Shown here: positions 38,725-47,995 of the stretch, one piece after another
Layout of the letters: every line of letters starts with the position of its first letter
How positions within the stretch are numbered: the first letter of the stretch is position 1
Origin: Opitutia bacterium
GTDB taxonomy: Bacteria > Verrucomicrobiota > Verrucomicrobiia > Opitutales > UBA953
Length of the DNA stretch: 64,000 bases
Assembly (NCBI GenBank): GCA_947453335.1
Contig: CANGFP010000002.1
Coordinates: 186,001-250,000, forward strand
Direction of reading: 5' to 3'
Made by a program: the position numbers and the translations under genes
The notes under the pieces: generated by a model
Told to the model about the DNA's origin: nothing
Database searches by the model: none
Seen by the model: the letters and a program-made list of their open reading frames with translations, nothing else

Positions 38725-39828
38725 TTATTTCTTGGGTTCGGACTCGGCGGCAGGCTTGTCCTCGACGACAGAGAGGTAGTCGACCTGGACGGAGAAATGG
38801 GCCGGGGCCTGGCGGACGACGACCTTGCGGTCTTCCTTCGGGGCGGGGACGGCGGCCTTGGTGGCGGCGCCGGCGGCGGCATCGGACGTGAAGAAGCCAG
38901 GGAGGCTCGTCACGGCCGCGGGGGCGGCGACGGAACCGGCGCCGGCGACGGGCGTCGAGGCGCCGAGAATCTTGAGCATGTCGGCGGTCGGAGTACCGAC
39001 CTCGACGGCGGTCACCGCGAAGGGACGGCCGCTGTTGCGGACCTTGTTCACGAACGTGCGCAGCGTGGCGGTGTTGCCCACGAAGCGGATGCGGAAGGAA
39101 AGCGTGTCGACGAGGCCCGGCTGGCGGAACGTGCGCGACGGGGCGAACTCGTCGGACTCGTTGCGGACGGTCTCAGGCTGGGCGAAGGTGCCGGCGCCAG
39201 GCTTGCCTTCGGCGATCTTCTCGAAGGTCTCGACGGCTTCGCGGTCGATCGATTCCAGGAGGATGGGGGTGGGGGCGCCGGCGACGACCGGACGGGATTC
39301 GGCGAGCTGCTTGTAGAGGAACTCGACGATCTGGCGCTGCTGGTCGACGCGGATGATGTCGCGCTTCGGGGAGGTGCCGGGATTGCGGATGTAGCGGCGG
39401 AAGCCGAACTCGCACTTCTCGTTCGGCAGCATGCGGATGTCGCGGTCGGCGGCGAACTTGGTCCACTCGTCGACGGACTGCTTGATCTCGGAGGCCAGCG
39501 CGGTGTTGGACATGTCCTTGCCGAGGATGCGGCCTTCGGCGCCGCCGGCGATGAGGGCCTTGAGCTGGTCCTTCTGCGTGTTGAGGTCGGCGAGGTCCTT
39601 GGTCGCGGCGTCGACGTTCGCGGAGGTCAGGGAGACGGAGGCGTTGACCGTGGGCAGGACGTGGCCGCTGAGGAGCGCGCGGCTCTTCTTCTGCTGGAGA
39701 TCGAGCTCCTTGGCGGTGTCGACCTTGACCTTGTACTTCCAGTAGCTGGCGCCCAGGCCGGCGACGAACACGACGCCGACCGCGATGAGCGAACCGTAGA
39801 AGAACTTGTTTTGCTTGAAGTTATCCAT
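38725..39828 (-). CDS. Pilus-system protein, Amuc_1100-like (PilO-like topology)
   Basis: N-terminal TM, coiled coil, SFRIRFVGNTATLRTFVNKV and FSVQVDYLSVV similar in layout to Amuc_1100; locus position. Confidence 0.62.
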   Translation of the reverse strand: MDNFKQNKFFYGSLIAVGVVFVAGLGASYWKYKVKVDTAKELDLQQKKSRALLSGHVLPTVNASVSLTSANVDAATKDLADLNTQKDQLKALIAGGAEGRILGKDMSNTALASEIKQSVDEWTKFAADRDIRMLPNEKCEFGFRRYIRNPGTSPKRDIIRVDQQRQIVEFLYKQLAESRPVVAGAPTPILLESIDREAVETFEKIAEGKPGAGTFAQPETVRNESDEFAPSRTFRQPGLVDTLSFRIRFVGNTATLRTFVNKVRNSGRPFAVTAVEVGTPTADMLKILGASTPVAGAGSVAAPAAVTSLPGFFTSDAAAGAATKAAVPAPKEDRKVVVRQAPAHFSVQVDYLSVVEDKPAAESEPKK

Positions 39829-39831
39829 GTC

Positions 39832-41529
39832 TCAGAGGGCTTTGTCCTTTTGGATGACCAACGTGAAGGTGAGCTTGGGGACGTTGGCTTCCTTGTAGTC
39901 GGGCTTGATCTCGTCCGACGGGATGTCGGCGACGAAGGGCGACTTCTTGAGGCTGGCCATGAGCGCGTTCTGCCGCTCGATCAGCTCCTTCGCGTTGAAG
40001 GTCTTACCCGGCGCCACCTTGTCGAGGAGGATGCGGGCGGTGACGGTCACCTTGGTGAGGGGCTGGGCAGGCGGCTTGGGCGAATCGCCTTCGGCGGCGG
40101 TCGCCGCCGGCGTGGCCGCGGCGTGGACGACGTGCAGCTCCTCGATCCAGGTGTTCTTGCTCTGGGCGACCCGGGACTGGAGGTCGGTCAAGAAGGCCGG
40201 CCAGTTGGAGCGGTTGACGACGACGAACTCGAGCAGCTGGTTGGTGGCGAGGACGGCGTGCGAATCCTCGTGCGTCTTGATGATCGTGCCCTGGTGGCCG
40301 TTCAGCACGGCGGCGCGGTTCTTCAGGAGCTTGATCTGCTCGGTGTTGTAGTCGCCGGCGTCATCGAGGGCCATGTAGACCGGCCACGGGGCCAGGGCGG
40401 CGAGGAGCGCGGCGACGAAAAGCTTGGGCTTGCGCGCGTCGAAGGCGATCTGCGCGGCGATGTCGCGCGGAATGAGGTTCACGCCCGAGCCCTGCGGCAG
40501 GAGCAGGCCGGCGGCTTCGCCGATGACCTCGGAGATTTGGTGGACGTGCTGGCGCAGGTAGTCGGGGTTGAGCTCCGGGCCCGGCGTGAGGGCGGAGGAC
40601 GGATCGAACGGCTCGACGGGCAGGCGCAGCGATTCGGTGAGCTGCTCGGCCAGACCCGGGACGAGCGAGCCGCGGCCGGTGAGCAGGATGCGCGTCGGCT
40701 GGCGGCCGGCGGCGCCGCGGCGCACGTTGATGAGACGGCGGTTGATGTCCTGCGAGAGGCGGCGGATGAAGCTCTGCGAGTTGGCCTGGAGGACGGCGAC
40801 CTGCGGATCGGACTCGGCGAGGTGCACGATGCCAGAGTAGTAGCCGACCTTGACGGCTTCGGCGGTGGCGAAGGGCTGGCCGGTGTTGTCGGAGATGCCC
40901 TGCGTGAGCAGGTTGCCGCCGATGTTGGCCGACTGGATGTTCGCGCCGGCGGGGCCGACGAAGCTAAGGGAGGTCGAACGGGCGCCGACGTTGACGATGA
41001 GCACTTCCTCGTTGGCGAGGCCGCCATGCAGGAGCGCGGCGCGGCTGTCGAGCAACGGGGCGGCCTGGATGCCGGAAGGGCGCAGACCGGTGGCGGAGAC
41101 GAGGTTGGCGATGCGCGTGGCGACTTCGGTCCGCAGGGCGAAGAGGAGAACCTCCGCTTCGACGCCGTCGGAGGACATCACCTGGCTGTCCCAGATGACT
41201 TCGTTCAGCGGATAGGGGATGGCGTTCTGGGCCTCGAAGGCGACGATCTGGGCCTGGCGCTCACGCTCGACCTGCGGGACCTTGAGCGACTTCTGGAGCA
41301 GGAGGAAACCCGGGGCGACGATGGTCGCCTGACCCGAGATCTTGTGGGCGTTGACGAGGTCGGCGAGCGCGGCGATGGCGGCGTTCAACCAATCGTCGTC
41401 ACCCAAGCCGGGCGCGAGGTCTTCGGCGAAGAACTGGTCCAGGAACAAGCGTCCGGATTCCTCGCGGAAGGAGGAAACCGAGACGTGGGACGCGGCAAGG
41501 TTGACGATCAAGGCCTTCTTCTGGCTCAT
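39832..41529 (-). CDS. PilM-like pilus assembly protein (Amuc_1101-type) with PilN-like C-terminus
   Basis: MSQKKALIVNLAASHVSVSSFRE; actin-like fold signatures NVGARSTSLSFVGPAGANIQS, LLTGRGSLVPGLAEQLTESL; TM at FVAALLAALAPWPVYMAL. Confidence 0.75.
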   Translation of the reverse strand: MSQKKALIVNLAASHVSVSSFREESGRLFLDQFFAEDLAPGLGDDDWLNAAIAALADLVNAHKISGQATIVAPGFLLLQKSLKVPQVERERQAQIVAFEAQNAIPYPLNEVIWDSQVMSSDGVEAEVLLFALRTEVATRIANLVSATGLRPSGIQAAPLLDSRAALLHGGLANEEVLIVNVGARSTSLSFVGPAGANIQSANIGGNLLTQGISDNTGQPFATAEAVKVGYYSGIVHLAESDPQVAVLQANSQSFIRRLSQDINRRLINVRRGAAGRQPTRILLTGRGSLVPGLAEQLTESLRLPVEPFDPSSALTPGPELNPDYLRQHVHQISEVIGEAAGLLLPQGSGVNLIPRDIAAQIAFDARKPKLFVAALLAALAPWPVYMALDDAGDYNTEQIKLLKNRAAVLNGHQGTIIKTHEDSHAVLATNQLLEFVVVNRSNWPAFLTDLQSRVAQSKNTWIEELHVVHAAATPAATAAEGDSPKPPAQPLTKVTVTARILLDKVAPGKTFNAKELIERQNALMASLKKSPFVADIPSDEIKPDYKEANVPKLTFTLVIQKDKAL

Positions 41530-41563
41530 ACGTGCGGGCGATAGAGTGGGGTTCCGGATGGCC

Positions 41564-42295
41564 TCAGCGGGTCGGCACGTCTTCGCGGATGAATTCAGGC
41601 GAAGGCGGGACGACGGGGGAGTCGGCGTAAAGAACGAGGTACTGCGGGCGCAGGATGCCCGGGGTGGCGACGACGCCGCGGTCGGCGGCGTCCTTGGCGG
41701 GGTCGAACTTGGCCTTCGTCTGGAGGTCCTTGTGGAGGGCCATCTTCTGGTCGGCAAGCACGACGCCACGGGCGTCGAAGACAGGCTCTTCGTTGCCGCC
41801 GACCTCGATCTGAACGTAGAAATAGTCAGGCTCCTTCTTCAGGTTGTCGCGCTTGACGATGTCTCCCGGCAGGTAGAAGAGAACGGAGCGGGGTTGATTG
41901 ACTTCGATCGTGAGCACGGTGGCCGAAGCGCGGTAGTAGTTCCAGTCCTCGGGCTTGGCCGAAGTCGTCTTGTAGATCTGCGTGACGGTGACCTTGACCT
42001 TGTCGACCCACTTCTTGTTTCCGCCGACCTTGGCTTCGCCTTCGCCCTTGGCCTCGGCCTTGGCGGCGCCGGTGGCGGCGGCGGAGTTGGCCTGGATTTC
42101 GACCTGCATGCGGTTCCAAGGGTTCACCTGGCCGCCCAGCTTGGTCTGCTGGAAGGTCACGTTACGCACGAAGACGGCGCTCTTGCCGGAGGCGCCTGCC
42201 GCAGGACCGGTCGCAGGGGCGGTCTGGGCAAAGGAAATGGAGCTCAGGCTGACCATCGCCAAGAGGAGGGCGCAAACGGCTTTGAATCGGGGCAT
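41564..42295 (-). CDS. Pilus-system protein, Amuc_1102-like
   Basis: Signal peptide MPRFKAVCALLLAMVSLSSISFAQ; fifth gene of the conserved-order locus. Confidence 0.62.
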   Translation of the reverse strand: MPRFKAVCALLLAMVSLSSISFAQTAPATGPAAGASGKSAVFVRNVTFQQTKLGGQVNPWNRMQVEIQANSAAATGAAKAEAKGEGEAKVGGNKKWVDKVKVTVTQIYKTTSAKPEDWNYYRASATVLTIEVNQPRSVLFYLPGDIVKRDNLKKEPDYFYVQIEVGGNEEPVFDARGVVLADQKMALHKDLQTKAKFDPAKDAADRGVVATPGILRPQYLVLYADSPVVPPSPEFIREDVPTR

Positions 42296-42323
42296 GGGGA
42301 GTAATGTCGTAAGGAGGGGCACG

Positions 42324-43274
42324 ATGGTGGCAAACGCAAAAGCCCTGCTCATGGAACAATCGATAAACGCAAATATGTTGCAATTAAAACCCCTCCCCCA
42401 AGTGTCCCTACCCGCCGTGCTTCTCCAGCGCTTTTACCTGCTCTGTACCGCCCTATGGCTGCCTTTTATCGGGCAGGCCGCCGAGAGCCTGCAGGTGGCC
42501 AGCTCGTTCACCATCCCGGATGACTGGGTCGGCCGCATCACCCTTCCGCATACCCCCCATTTTTCCCTCATTCCCAGCGGAGGGGAACTTCACGGGTACA
42601 ACCTCGGCACCCCGGACGCACGGCGACTGGCCAAGGCCAAGTTGGTCGTCGGAATCAACCCCCAGCTCGAGCCTTGGTTGGCCGAGTGGGCCCAAGCGAA
42701 CCACCGATCTCAGGACGTGCTTTGGCTCCACCCTGAGCCGCTCTCATCCGGCAATCACCTCTGGATTGTCCCAGCCGAGGTCAAACGCATGGTTTTGAAG
42801 CTACGGCTTGGACTCCTGTCCGCTGGAATTGATATTTCAGAAGTAAATTTCAATCAACTACTTAAGGAAGTATCTTCCGTGGAAAAAGAACTCCAAGAGG
42901 TCTTTTCTGGCTTAGCTCCGGAAAGCCGGGCGTTCGTGACGCAGCACCCCGGCTTGGAAGGTTTTGCCGACGCCTTCGGACTGAAAGTGGCCGGGAGCAT
43001 CCTCGAGAGCGCATCCGCGGAATCGGCCGACCCTTCGGCCAAGCACTATGCGGAACTGCTGAAGGTGATCCGGGACCGACGAATCCGGGTGATCACGGTG
43101 GACGAAGGCCAGAACCACGCCTTCGCCGAACGGTTGGCTGCGGACGCAGGCCTGCCCCCTCCGACCCCCCTCGGCTTCGAATTCCTGCAGAAACCAGGCA
43201 CCCCTGGAGACTCTTGGTCGACGATGATGCGCATCAATGGCCGCAAGCTGGCCCAAGCCCTCGGAACACGATGA
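42324..43274 (+). CDS. Metal (Zn/Mn) ABC transporter substrate-binding protein; start uncertain (42324, 42375 or GTG 42402)
   Basis: ZnuA-like layout VVGINPQLEPWLAEWA, RRIRVITVDEGQNHAFAERLAADAGL; followed by ATPase and permease. Confidence 0.78.
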   Translation: MVANAKALLMEQSINANMLQLKPLPQVSLPAVLLQRFYLLCTALWLPFIGQAAESLQVASSFTIPDDWVGRITLPHTPHFSLIPSGGELHGYNLGTPDARRLAKAKLVVGINPQLEPWLAEWAQANHRSQDVLWLHPEPLSSGNHLWIVPAEVKRMVLKLRLGLLSAGIDISEVNFNQLLKEVSSVEKELQEVFSGLAPESRAFVTQHPGLEGFADAFGLKVAGSILESASAESADPSAKHYAELLKVIRDRRIRVITVDEGQNHAFAERLAADAGLPPPTPLGFEFLQKPGTPGDSWSTMMRINGRKLAQALGTR

Positions 43275-44050
43275 AGCCCAACCCTTGGTGGAGCGCCTTG
43301 AGCGACGCCTGCTTTGGCCTGGTCCCGCGCGTGCCCTACGCCGAACCTGACCCGCGCGGTTGCGCGGGATCCGCCATCGAAGCCGCCGGCCTCGCCGCAG
43401 CGGCCCGGACCGGTGGCCCCATGGTCTTCACGGATATTTCCTTCAGCATCCCCTGCGGCTGCCGGACGGCTCTCATCGGACCCAACGGCTCGGGCAAGTC
43501 GACCCTCCTGCGCGCGCTCGCCGGACTCGTCCCGATCCAGCGCGGCTCGGCGCAGGTGCTGGGCGCGCCGCCGCGCCTCGGACGCGCGCGGCTCGCGTAC
43601 CTTGCCCAACGCCCGCGCCTGACGGACCCCTTCCCCCTGCCCTTGCGCCGGCTCGTGCAGATGGGGACGTACGCCCACCACGGATGGTTCGAAGAATGCC
43701 ACCATGGCGACGAAGCCGTCGAACGCGCCCTCGCCTTGCTCGGGTTGACCGCGCTCGCCGACCGACCGGTCCACTCGCTCTCGGGCGGACAGCTCCAGCG
43801 CGGCCTCCTGGCGCGCGCCGCGGTCCAAGGCGCCGAACTGCTGCTGCTCGACGAACCCTTCGTCGCGCTCGACCAGGAAAGCCGGGAGATCGTCGAAGCC
43901 TACCTGTTCGCCCCGGAGGCGCGCTTCACCGTGGTGCTGGCCACCCACGACCCCGCCGACGCCGCGCGCTGCGACCGCGTGCTCGAGCTGCGCGGGGGCG
44001 TGCTCCGCACCGTCCAGGCCTGCGCCGGCCACCCCCACCGCCATGCTTGA
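43271..44050 (+). CDS. Metal ABC transporter ATP-binding protein
   Basis: Walker A GPNGSGKST; LSGGQLQRGLLARAAVQGAELLLLDEPFVALD. Confidence 0.92.
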   Translation: MKPNPWWSALSDACFGLVPRVPYAEPDPRGCAGSAIEAAGLAAAARTGGPMVFTDISFSIPCGCRTALIGPNGSGKSTLLRALAGLVPIQRGSAQVLGAPPRLGRARLAYLAQRPRLTDPFPLPLRRLVQMGTYAHHGWFEECHHGDEAVERALALLGLTALADRPVHSLSGGQLQRGLLARAAVQGAELLLLDEPFVALDQESREIVEAYLFAPEARFTVVLATHDPADAARCDRVLELRGGVLRTVQACAGHPHRHA

Positions 44051-44855
44051 GCTCCTCCTCGAACCGTTGCGCGAGCCGTTCTTCCAGCGGGCGCTGGTCG
44101 CCGTCGCGCTCAGCGGGGTGACCTGCGCCTGCCTCGGCGCCTACGTCGTGCTGCGCCGCATGGCGTTCCTGAGCACCGCGCTCACCCACTCGATCCTGCC
44201 CGGCGTCGTCGGCGCCGTGCTGCTCGGGCTCTCGCCGTACGTCGGCGCGCTCGCCGCCGCGCTGCTCACCGCGGGCGGCATCGCCTGGCTGTCCGCGCGC
44301 CGCGGGACCAGCGAGGACAGCGCGATCGGCGTGATGCTCTCCGTCATGTTCGCGGCGGGGATCGCGCTCATGTCCGCCGCTCACGCGTGGCGCGACTTCA
44401 CCGGCCTCCTCTTCGGCAGCGTGGTGTCCGTCGGACCGGCGGACCTCCTCATCGTGGGGCTCACGACGCTCGTCGTGCTGTTCCTGCTCCGCGTGCTCCA
44501 CAAGGAGCTCGAGCTCGCGTCGTTCGACGAGGAATACGCCGAACTCATCGGCGCGCGGCCGGCCTGGCTCCGCGCGGCCCTGCTCCTGCTCGTCGCCCTG
44601 GGCGCCGTCGCGTGCGTCCGCCTCGTCGGCGCCTTGCTGACGACCGCGCTCTTCGTGATCCCCTCCGCGACGGGCGTGCTGCTCGGGCGCACCTTGCCGC
44701 AGGTCATGGGCTGGGGCGTCGCCTGCGCCGTGGGCGGGGGGGTCGCCGGGCTCTACCTGTCCTACCACGTCCCGGGCGTCCCGTCGGGCGCCGGCATCGT
44801 GCTGTGCTGCGCGGCGCCCTACCTGGTGGCGCGCCTGCGCGCGCCGCGAAACTGA
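44043..44855 (+). CDS. Metal ABC transporter permease (ZnuB/MntB family)
   Basis: Multi-TM ABC-3 pattern: GAYVVLRRMAFLSTALTHSILPGVV; SEDSAIGVMLSVMFAAGIALMS. Confidence 0.9.
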   Translation: MLELLLEPLREPFFQRALVAVALSGVTCACLGAYVVLRRMAFLSTALTHSILPGVVGAVLLGLSPYVGALAAALLTAGGIAWLSARRGTSEDSAIGVMLSVMFAAGIALMSAAHAWRDFTGLLFGSVVSVGPADLLIVGLTTLVVLFLLRVLHKELELASFDEEYAELIGARPAWLRAALLLLVALGAVACVRLVGALLTTALFVIPSATGVLLGRTLPQVMGWGVACAVGGGVAGLYLSYHVPGVPSGAGIVLCCAAPYLVARLRAPRN

Positions 44856-44859
44856 CGGC

Positions 44860-45198
44860 CTACTGGCGAGGGGGACGCAGCGCCAGCGGCGGACCGAGGA
44901 CCTCCTGCGCCACGATCGCGCGGCGCAAGGCGTCGCGCGAAGCGAAGTCGCGGCGGACCGCACGGTGGCCGGAACGCGGACGCAGGGGGGCCACGACCGG
45001 CGGAGGCGCCTCAGCGGAGGCCGGCGCGGAGGCCGGCTCCACGGCGAGCGCGGGCGGCGCCTTCACCGCGCGTTTGCGCGGGCGGCGCGGCGGCGCGGGC
45101 GGCAGCGGCGGCGGGACGTCGGGCTGTCCCGCCATCGCGAAGAGCTTGCCGACGACGAAGATCGCGATGCCGCCGAGGATGAAGGGCGCGGGCGACAC
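44860..45198 (-). CDS. Small membrane-anchored Pro/Ala-rich protein
   Basis: N-terminal TM FILGGIAIFVVGKLFAMAG then PPLPPAPPRRPRKR. Confidence 0.5.
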   Translation of the reverse strand: MSPAPFILGGIAIFVVGKLFAMAGQPDVPPPLPPAPPRRPRKRAVKAPPALAVEPASAPASAEAPPPVVAPLRPRSGHRAVRRDFASRDALRRAIVAQEVLGPPLALRPPRQ

Positions 45199-45204
45199 GG
45201 CGGC

Positions 45205-46224
45205 TTAGACCTGCGGCGCGGCCGGCGGCTGCTCGCCGCCGATGCCCTTGCGCATGGCGGTGTCGGCCTTCAGGTTCTCGATGCGCTGGTAATCCATGTA
45301 GCCGAGGCGACCGGAACGGAGGGCGTCCGCAAGGGCCTGCGGCACCATCGCCTCGGCCTCGACGACGCGCGCGCGCATCTCCTCGACGCGGGCGCGCATC
45401 TCCTGCTCCAAGGCGACGGCGGCGGCGCGGCGGATCTCCGCCTGGGCCTGGGCCATGTTCTTGTTCGCGTTGGCCTGGGCCTCCTGGAGCATCGCGCCGA
45501 TGTTGTCGCCGACGTCGACGTCGGCGATGTCGATGGACATGATCTCATACGCGGTGTGGGCGTCGAGGCCGCGCTCCAACACGGTCTTGGAGATGCGGTC
45601 GGGGTTCTCGAGGACGACCTTGTAGCTCTCGGACGAACCGATGGTGGTCACGATGCCTTCGCCGACGCGGGCGATGATGGTCTCCTCCTGGGCGCCGCCG
45701 ACGAAACGGTCGAGGTTGGTGCGGACGGTCACGCGCGCCTTCACCTTCACCTGGATGCCGTCCTTGGCGACCGCGTCGATCGTCGTGCGGCCGCTCGCGG
45801 GGTTGGGGCAGTCGATGACCTTCGGGCTGACGGAGGTGAGCACGGCCTCGAGGACGGACTTGTTGGTGCCGCGGGTGGCGATGTCGATCGCGCAGGCACG
45901 GTTCCAGTCGAGGTGCAGGCCGGCCTTCTGGGCCGCGATGAGCGCCTGCACGGTCTGGACGATGTTGCCGCCGGCGAGGTAGTGCGCGTCGATCTTCTCC
46001 ACCTCGACGGAAAGCCCGGCCTTGGTGGCGGCGATCTTCGCGTCGACGATGACCGTGTAGGGCACGCCGCGGAGGCGCATGCCGACGAGGTCGAACAAGC
46101 CGACCTCGGCGCCCGCCAACCGGGCGCGGACCCAGACGGTCAGGAACGACAGGAGGAAGAGGACCAGGATCAGCAGGGCGCCGGCGGCGACCCACATGAC
46201 GATCGTGAGGATATCGGGGGGCAT
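45205..46224 (-). CDS. floA: Flotillin-like protein FloA
   Basis: [75 protein letters not shown]. Confidence 0.93.
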   Translation of the reverse strand: MPPDILTIVMWVAAGALLILVLFLLSFLTVWVRARLAGAEVGLFDLVGMRLRGVPYTVIVDAKIAATKAGLSVEVEKIDAHYLAGGNIVQTVQALIAAQKAGLHLDWNRACAIDIATRGTNKSVLEAVLTSVSPKVIDCPNPASGRTTIDAVAKDGIQVKVKARVTVRTNLDRFVGGAQEETIIARVGEGIVTTIGSSESYKVVLENPDRISKTVLERGLDAHTAYEIMSIDIADVDVGDNIGAMLQEAQANANKNMAQAQAEIRRAAAVALEQEMRARVEEMRARVVEAEAMVPQALADALRSGRLGYMDYQRIENLKADTAMRKGIGGEQPPAAPQV

Positions 46225-46231
46225 GGGGAAA

Positions 46232-46735
46232 TCAGCGGACGCGGCGGACGGTGACGCGGCCAGCGCCGGCTTCGGTGATGGTCACGGCGACGCCGCGCTC
46301 GACGAAGCCATCGAGGGAGAACGCCTCCAGGAGGCGGCCTTCGACCTCGATCGTGCCGGACGGAGCCAGCACCGTGGTGGCCACCGCGGTCTTGCCGACG
46401 AAGGGAGCGAACGTCTCGGCCGTCGGGACGGCGGCGCCGGCGTTGGCCGTGGCGTTGGTCATCGAGCGGCCCATGCCGGTGCGCGGCAGGATCCGGCGGA
46501 AGGCGAGGAACTCCAGCCCGAGCAGCGCGACGAACGCGGCGAGGAACCCCAGGCAGACGTCGCCGCCGGCCGCGGCCGAAAGGTAGATGCCGGTGAAGGA
46601 CACCGCCGCGCCGAGGAAACCGAGGACGAGCGTCGGCAGGAAGAATTCGGCGGCGATGAGGACCAGGCCGCCGAGGAGGAGGCTGATCGGAAGCACGAGC
46701 GAGACGCCGTCGTGGGCCGGAAGGACCGCTATCAT
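46232..46735 (-). CDS. NfeD-like membrane protein
   Basis: Multi-TM then OB-like C-terminus [27 protein letters not shown]; next to floA. Confidence 0.85.
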   Translation of the reverse strand: MIAVLPAHDGVSLVLPISLLLGGLVLIAAEFFLPTLVLGFLGAAVSFTGIYLSAAAGGDVCLGFLAAFVALLGLEFLAFRRILPRTGMGRSMTNATANAGAAVPTAETFAPFVGKTAVATTVLAPSGTIEVEGRLLEAFSLDGFVERGVAVTITEAGAGRVTVRRVR

Positions 46736-46839
46736 GGGGCGAAGCCTAGGCGGCGCCGGGGGCTAATCCACCCAATTCTCCCGGCGGGTCCTACAAAAGG
46801 GAGGTGGAATTCCCGGCCCGACGCGGCTTATCTTCGCCC

Positions 46840-47364
46840 ATGAGCAAGAAAGCCCCCGCCCCGCGGCGCACGCACGTCAAGGAAGCCCACGTCGTCATGC
46901 AGGAGGCGTTGCTTTTCGTGGGCGACGCGCCCGCCGGCGCCAAAGGCGCGCAGGTCGCCGCGCACAAGCGCGTGGCCGCCGCCGTCGGCGTCTCGGCCTC
47001 CATGCTCTACAAGTGGCGCGAACCGGCGGAGCGCGGCAGCGGCCACGCCAACCCCCTGGAGCGCGTCGCGAAGCTCATCGCCGCGACGGGCGACGACCGC
47101 ATCGTCGACTGGCTAGCGCAACAGGCGGGCGGCCACTTCGTGCGCGACGAATCCGCCGAGAACGAACCGCGCCTCGGCCGCGACGCGAACGCGCTGGTGA
47201 AGGAGTTCGGGCTCCTGATCGCCGAGGTCGTCGGCGCGGCCGAGGACGACCGGATCACCCCCGACGAATCGCAGGCCCTCCGCGCCAAGTGGAACGGCCT
47301 GCGCAAGCGGACCGAGGCGTTCGTGCGGGCCTGCGAAAAGGGCTCCTACGGCCCCGCGGCCTGA
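46840..47364 (+). CDS. Phage CII (Phage_CP76)-like DNA-binding protein
   Basis: HTH-like AAVGVSASMLYKWREP...NPLERVAKLIAATGDDRIVDWLAQQAGGHFV. Confidence 0.6.
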   Translation: MSKKAPAPRRTHVKEAHVVMQEALLFVGDAPAGAKGAQVAAHKRVAAAVGVSASMLYKWREPAERGSGHANPLERVAKLIAATGDDRIVDWLAQQAGGHFVRDESAENEPRLGRDANALVKEFGLLIAEVVGAAEDDRITPDESQALRAKWNGLRKRTEAFVRACEKGSYGPAA

Positions 47365-47408
47365 CGATTGCACTTCACCTCGGTCGCGGGACGGCTATCG
47401 AAGGACGC

Positions 47409-47990
47409 ATGGCTGCCCATCCGATCCGACGCTACGGCGACCCCGTCCTCCGGACGAAGGGCGAGCCCGTGCGCGAATTCGGGCCGGCGCTGCGCACCCT
47501 TGGCAACGCGATGCTCGACTCCATGCGCGCCGCCAAAGGCATCGGCCTGGCCGGCCCGCAGGTCGGGCTGGCGCTGCAGCTCTTCGTCGTCGACGTGCAC
47601 GACGAAGACCACCGCCCGACGCTCGACGGAAAGGTCGTGGACCCGGACGAGATCATGCCGATGCTCTTCGCGAACGCGACGGTGACCGTCCCCGCCGGCG
47701 AAGGCGAGATCTACACCGAAGGCTGCCTCTCGTTCCCCGGCATCACCGGCGACGTCGAGCGCGTCGAGCAGGCGATCGTGCAGTTCCGCGACGCGGACGG
47801 CGCGCCGCACACGCTCGAATGCCGAGGTCTGCTCGCGCGCTGCGTGCAGCACGAGCACGACCATTGCCAAGGCGTGCTCTTCATCGACCGCATGACGCGC
47901 GCGCACCAGCTGCTCACCGCGACGAAGGTGAAGAAACTGCAGCGGGCCACGGCCGCGGAGCTCAAGGCGGCCAGGAAGAAGGCGCCTTAA
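47409..47990 (+). CDS. def: Peptide deformylase
   Basis: GIGLAGPQVG, EGCLSFPG, HEHDH (HExxH). Confidence 0.95.
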   Translation: MAAHPIRRYGDPVLRTKGEPVREFGPALRTLGNAMLDSMRAAKGIGLAGPQVGLALQLFVVDVHDEDHRPTLDGKVVDPDEIMPMLFANATVTVPAGEGEIYTEGCLSFPGITGDVERVEQAIVQFRDADGAPHTLECRGLLARCVQHEHDHCQGVLFIDRMTRAHQLLTATKVKKLQRATAAELKAARKKAP

Positions 47991-47995
47991 GGGAC

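Noticed and set aside
34579-41544. 2321-aa + strand ORF antisense to the pilus locus
   Set aside because: Runs opposite to five well-supported - strand genes; low-complexity Asp/Gly/Arg/Leu/Val composition is typical of antisense frames in GC-rich codon-biased DNA.
47825-47870. Peptide deformylase HEHDH instead of the common HELDH
   Set aside because: Still fits HExxH; ordinary variation.
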